Source: Actinomycetota bacterium (GTDB taxonomy: Bacteria; Actinomycetota; Thermoleophilia; Gaiellales; Gaiellaceae). Taken from it: a stretch of 58,825 nt of DNA. Within the stretch, counting starts at the first letter, position 1; each line of letters begins with the position of its first letter. The notes beneath the pieces are model-generated. The model made no database searches. It was not told where the DNA came from and saw only the letters and a program-made list of their open reading frames with translations. Positions 57,270 through 58,825 of this stretch are shown one piece after another. The translations under genes and the position numbers were made by a program. The stretch lies in the NCBI GenBank assembly GCA_004366385.1, contig SIRU01000063.1, positions 1 to 58,825 of the forward strand, read 5' to 3'.

Positions 57270-58814
57270 CTAGTGAGATCCGGCCGTGCCGCTCCTGAGC
57301 ACGGCGGGAACCGTGCGGAGCAGCAGGCGGAGGTCGTTGCCGAGCGACCAGCTCGTGACGTACACGTAGTCGAGCCGCACCATCTCCTCGAACGGGATCG
57401 CGCTCCGCCCGAGCACCTGCCACAGGCCCGTCATGCCCGGCCTCAGGTCGAGGCGGCGGCGGGCCCACTCCTCCGAGATCTCGCCGTCCTCGTCGAGGAT
57501 CAGCGGCCTCGGGCCGACGAGCGACATCTCGCCCTTGAGGACGTTCCAGAGCTGCGGGAGCTCGTCCAGCGAGAGGCGGCGCAGCACGCGGCCGACGCGG
57601 GTCATGCGCGGGTCGTCCGGGATCTTGAACATCCGCGCGTCGCCGCCGTTCCGCGCGTGCACGTTCAGGTGCGCGACCTCGGCCTTCCGCTCCTCGGCGT
57701 CGGCGGTCATCGTCCGGAACTTGCAGATCCGGAACGTGTGGTTGCGCGCGCCCATCCGCACCTGGCGGAAGAGCACGGGCCCGGGCGAGTCGAGCTTGAT
57801 CGCGAGCGCGACGAGCGCGAGGAGGGGGGAGAGGAGGACGAGGCCGAAGGCCGCGACCGTGAGGTCGAGCGTCCGCTTCATCAGGCGCGAGGAGCGCGAG
57901 AGCCGCGTCGGGGGCAGGCCGACGAGCGGCATCCCCTCGATCGTGTGCAGGCCGACCCCGGGGCTGACGAGCTCGTACAGGCGCGGCACCACGTCGACCT
58001 GCACCTCGAGCTCGTTGAGCGAGCGGATGAGGTCGAGGGTCGAGGCGCTGTCCTCGGTCGAGAAGGCGACGATCACGCGCTCGATCTCGAGCAGGCGGGC
58101 GATTCCGGGCAGCCGCTCGGGCGGGCCGAGCAGCGTCAGGTGGTCGAGGTCGTCGCGCCGCTCGCGCGGCTGCGCGTCCACGAAGCCGACGAGGTTGATC
58201 CCGTACTCGGGGTGGTTCAGCAGCTTGCGGGCGATCGTCTGCCCGACCTCGCCGGCGCCGAGGATCACCGTGTTCTGGACGTAGGCGGGGCGGCGGCGGC
58301 AGATCGCGCGGGCGGCGGCGCGGAGCACGGTCACCAGCACGATCGCGAGTCCCCAGAAGAGCGCGACCTTCGAGATCTGCGGGTCGAGGACGCTGAGGAC
58401 GTGGGCCACGACGTAGAACGACCACGCGCCGAGGGTCACCATGTTCAGGACGCCGACGAGGTCGTCCGCGGTCGAGTGGTCGGTGCGCTCCTCGTCCCGG
58501 TCGTAGAGCCCGTACAGCTTGGCCAGCACGACCCAGCCCGGGAGCGTGGCGAGGAAGAGCAGGAGCTCCGTCTGCGCGGAAAGGCCGTTGTTGCCGTTCG
58601 TCCCGATGACGAGCTCGGCGACGAGGAACGCGACGCCGAGGCCGAGCACGTCCGCCGCCAGCAGCATCCGCCGCATCAGCCAGCCCCGGCCCTTCACGAC
58701 CGCGGTGCGCCGGCGGCGCTCGACGATCTCGAGCGTCCGCTCGTCGACCGTCGCCGTCAGCTCGTCGTGCAGGTCGATTGCGCCGTGGAGTGCCGCACGC
58801 TCCGTCGTGTTCAC
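57270..58814 (-). CDS. Polyprenyl glycosylphosphotransferase (WcaJ/PssY-like)
   Basis: A 514-residue membrane enzyme, first gene of the operon. It starts glycan assembly by transferring a sugar-phosphate to undecaprenyl phosphate. Four N-terminal hydrophobic segments (about residues 48-170) lead to a CoA-binding-like Rossmann domain with VILGAGEVGQTIARKLL near 190. The C-terminal catalytic domain (about 318-505) has the family's KRTLDLTVAAFGLVLLSP membrane helix, FRICKFRTM, SLDELPQLWNVLKGEMSLVG and RPGMTGLWQVLGR. The start GTG 58814 is 11 bases from the window end, so its promoter is not visible. Confidence 0.9.
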   Translation of the reverse strand: MNTTERAALHGAIDLHDELTATVDERTLEIVERRRRTAVVKGRGWLMRRMLLAADVLGLGVAFLVAELVIGTNGNNGLSAQTELLLFLATLPGWVVLAKLYGLYDRDEERTDHSTADDLVGVLNMVTLGAWSFYVVAHVLSVLDPQISKVALFWGLAIVLVTVLRAAARAICRRRPAYVQNTVILGAGEVGQTIARKLLNHPEYGINLVGFVDAQPRERRDDLDHLTLLGPPERLPGIARLLEIERVIVAFSTEDSASTLDLIRSLNELEVQVDVVPRLYELVSPGVGLHTIEGMPLVGLPPTRLSRSSRLMKRTLDLTVAAFGLVLLSPLLALVALAIKLDSPGPVLFRQVRMGARNHTFRICKFRTMTADAEERKAEVAHLNVHARNGGDARMFKIPDDPRMTRVGRVLRRLSLDELPQLWNVLKGEMSLVGPRPLILDEDGEISEEWARRRLDLRPGMTGLWQVLGRSAIPFEEMVRLDYVYVTSWSLGNDLRLLLRTVPAVLRSGTAGSH

Positions 58815-58825
58815 ATTCCGGCCTC

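Overview
The window is a 58.8 kb piece of a very GC-rich bacterial chromosome, about 70% or more by eye. GTG starts are frequent, stop codons are mostly TAG or TGA, and neighbouring genes often overlap by 4 bp (GTGA or ATGA). The gene families fit a deep-branching actinobacterium, perhaps class Thermoleophilia: a PPOX/F420-type oxidoreductase, a FolE2/MptA GTP cyclohydrolase, an ArsR-MFS unit, an RpoD with a short N-terminal region, an asparaginase of the AnsA type, and several BTAD or cyclase domains. That lineage is my inference from gene content; no rRNA is present to confirm it. Many genes have no Shine-Dalgarno sequence but carry a TANNNT -10 element 6-12 nt before the start codon, so leaderless mRNAs look common.

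Layout. 0-6 kb is housekeeping: superoxide dismutase, plsY, an NfeD-slipin operon, a relic of a second plsY, a PPOX protein and FolE2. 6-18 kb holds an ArsR-MFS-MutM unit, asparaginase, the primary sigma factor, MscS, a SHOCT membrane protein, aspartokinase diverging from a phosphodiesterase, an odd class II tRNA-like gene, a cupin and a second MFS. 17.9-19 kb is a decayed VapBC-type locus. 18.9-25 kb is an operon of a sulfatase-like hydrolase, E1-alpha, E1-beta, a lipoyl / subunit-binding / left-handed beta-helix acyltransferase fusion, and an MFS protein. This operon is the most unusual system here. It looks built to make an acyl-lipoyl group from a 2-oxoacid and pass it straight to a hexapeptide acyltransferase instead of to CoA.

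25-30 kb is a single 1556-residue regulator (DNA-binding, BTAD, ATPase, TPR, alpha/beta hydrolase, adenylate cyclase) and a GNAT protein. 30.5-38.9 kb is a tandem pair of secreted subtilisins with Ig-like repeats and a shared C-terminal domain. 39-43 kb is an OpuC/OsmU-type osmoprotectant importer. 43-49 kb carries a rhodanese, an FAD oxidoreductase fused to CBS domains, a glycosyltransferase, an exported protein, an O-antigen-ligase-like protein with TPRs, and a broken toxin-antitoxin patch that also contains a copied fragment of the ligase gene. 49.8-58.8 kb is one long minus-strand surface-polysaccharide operon: polyprenyl glycosylphosphotransferase, GDP-mannose 3,5-epimerase-like protein, WecG/TagA, Wzy-like ligase/polymerase, Wzx-like flippase, GT4, FkbM methyltransferase and GT2. 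Its distal half is visibly less GC-rich.

I saw no CRISPR array, rRNA, insertion sequence with a transposase, or integrase. The only gap over 300 bases without an intact gene is 17.9-18.97 kb, which holds the VapBC remnant and the promoter of the sulfatase-like gene.
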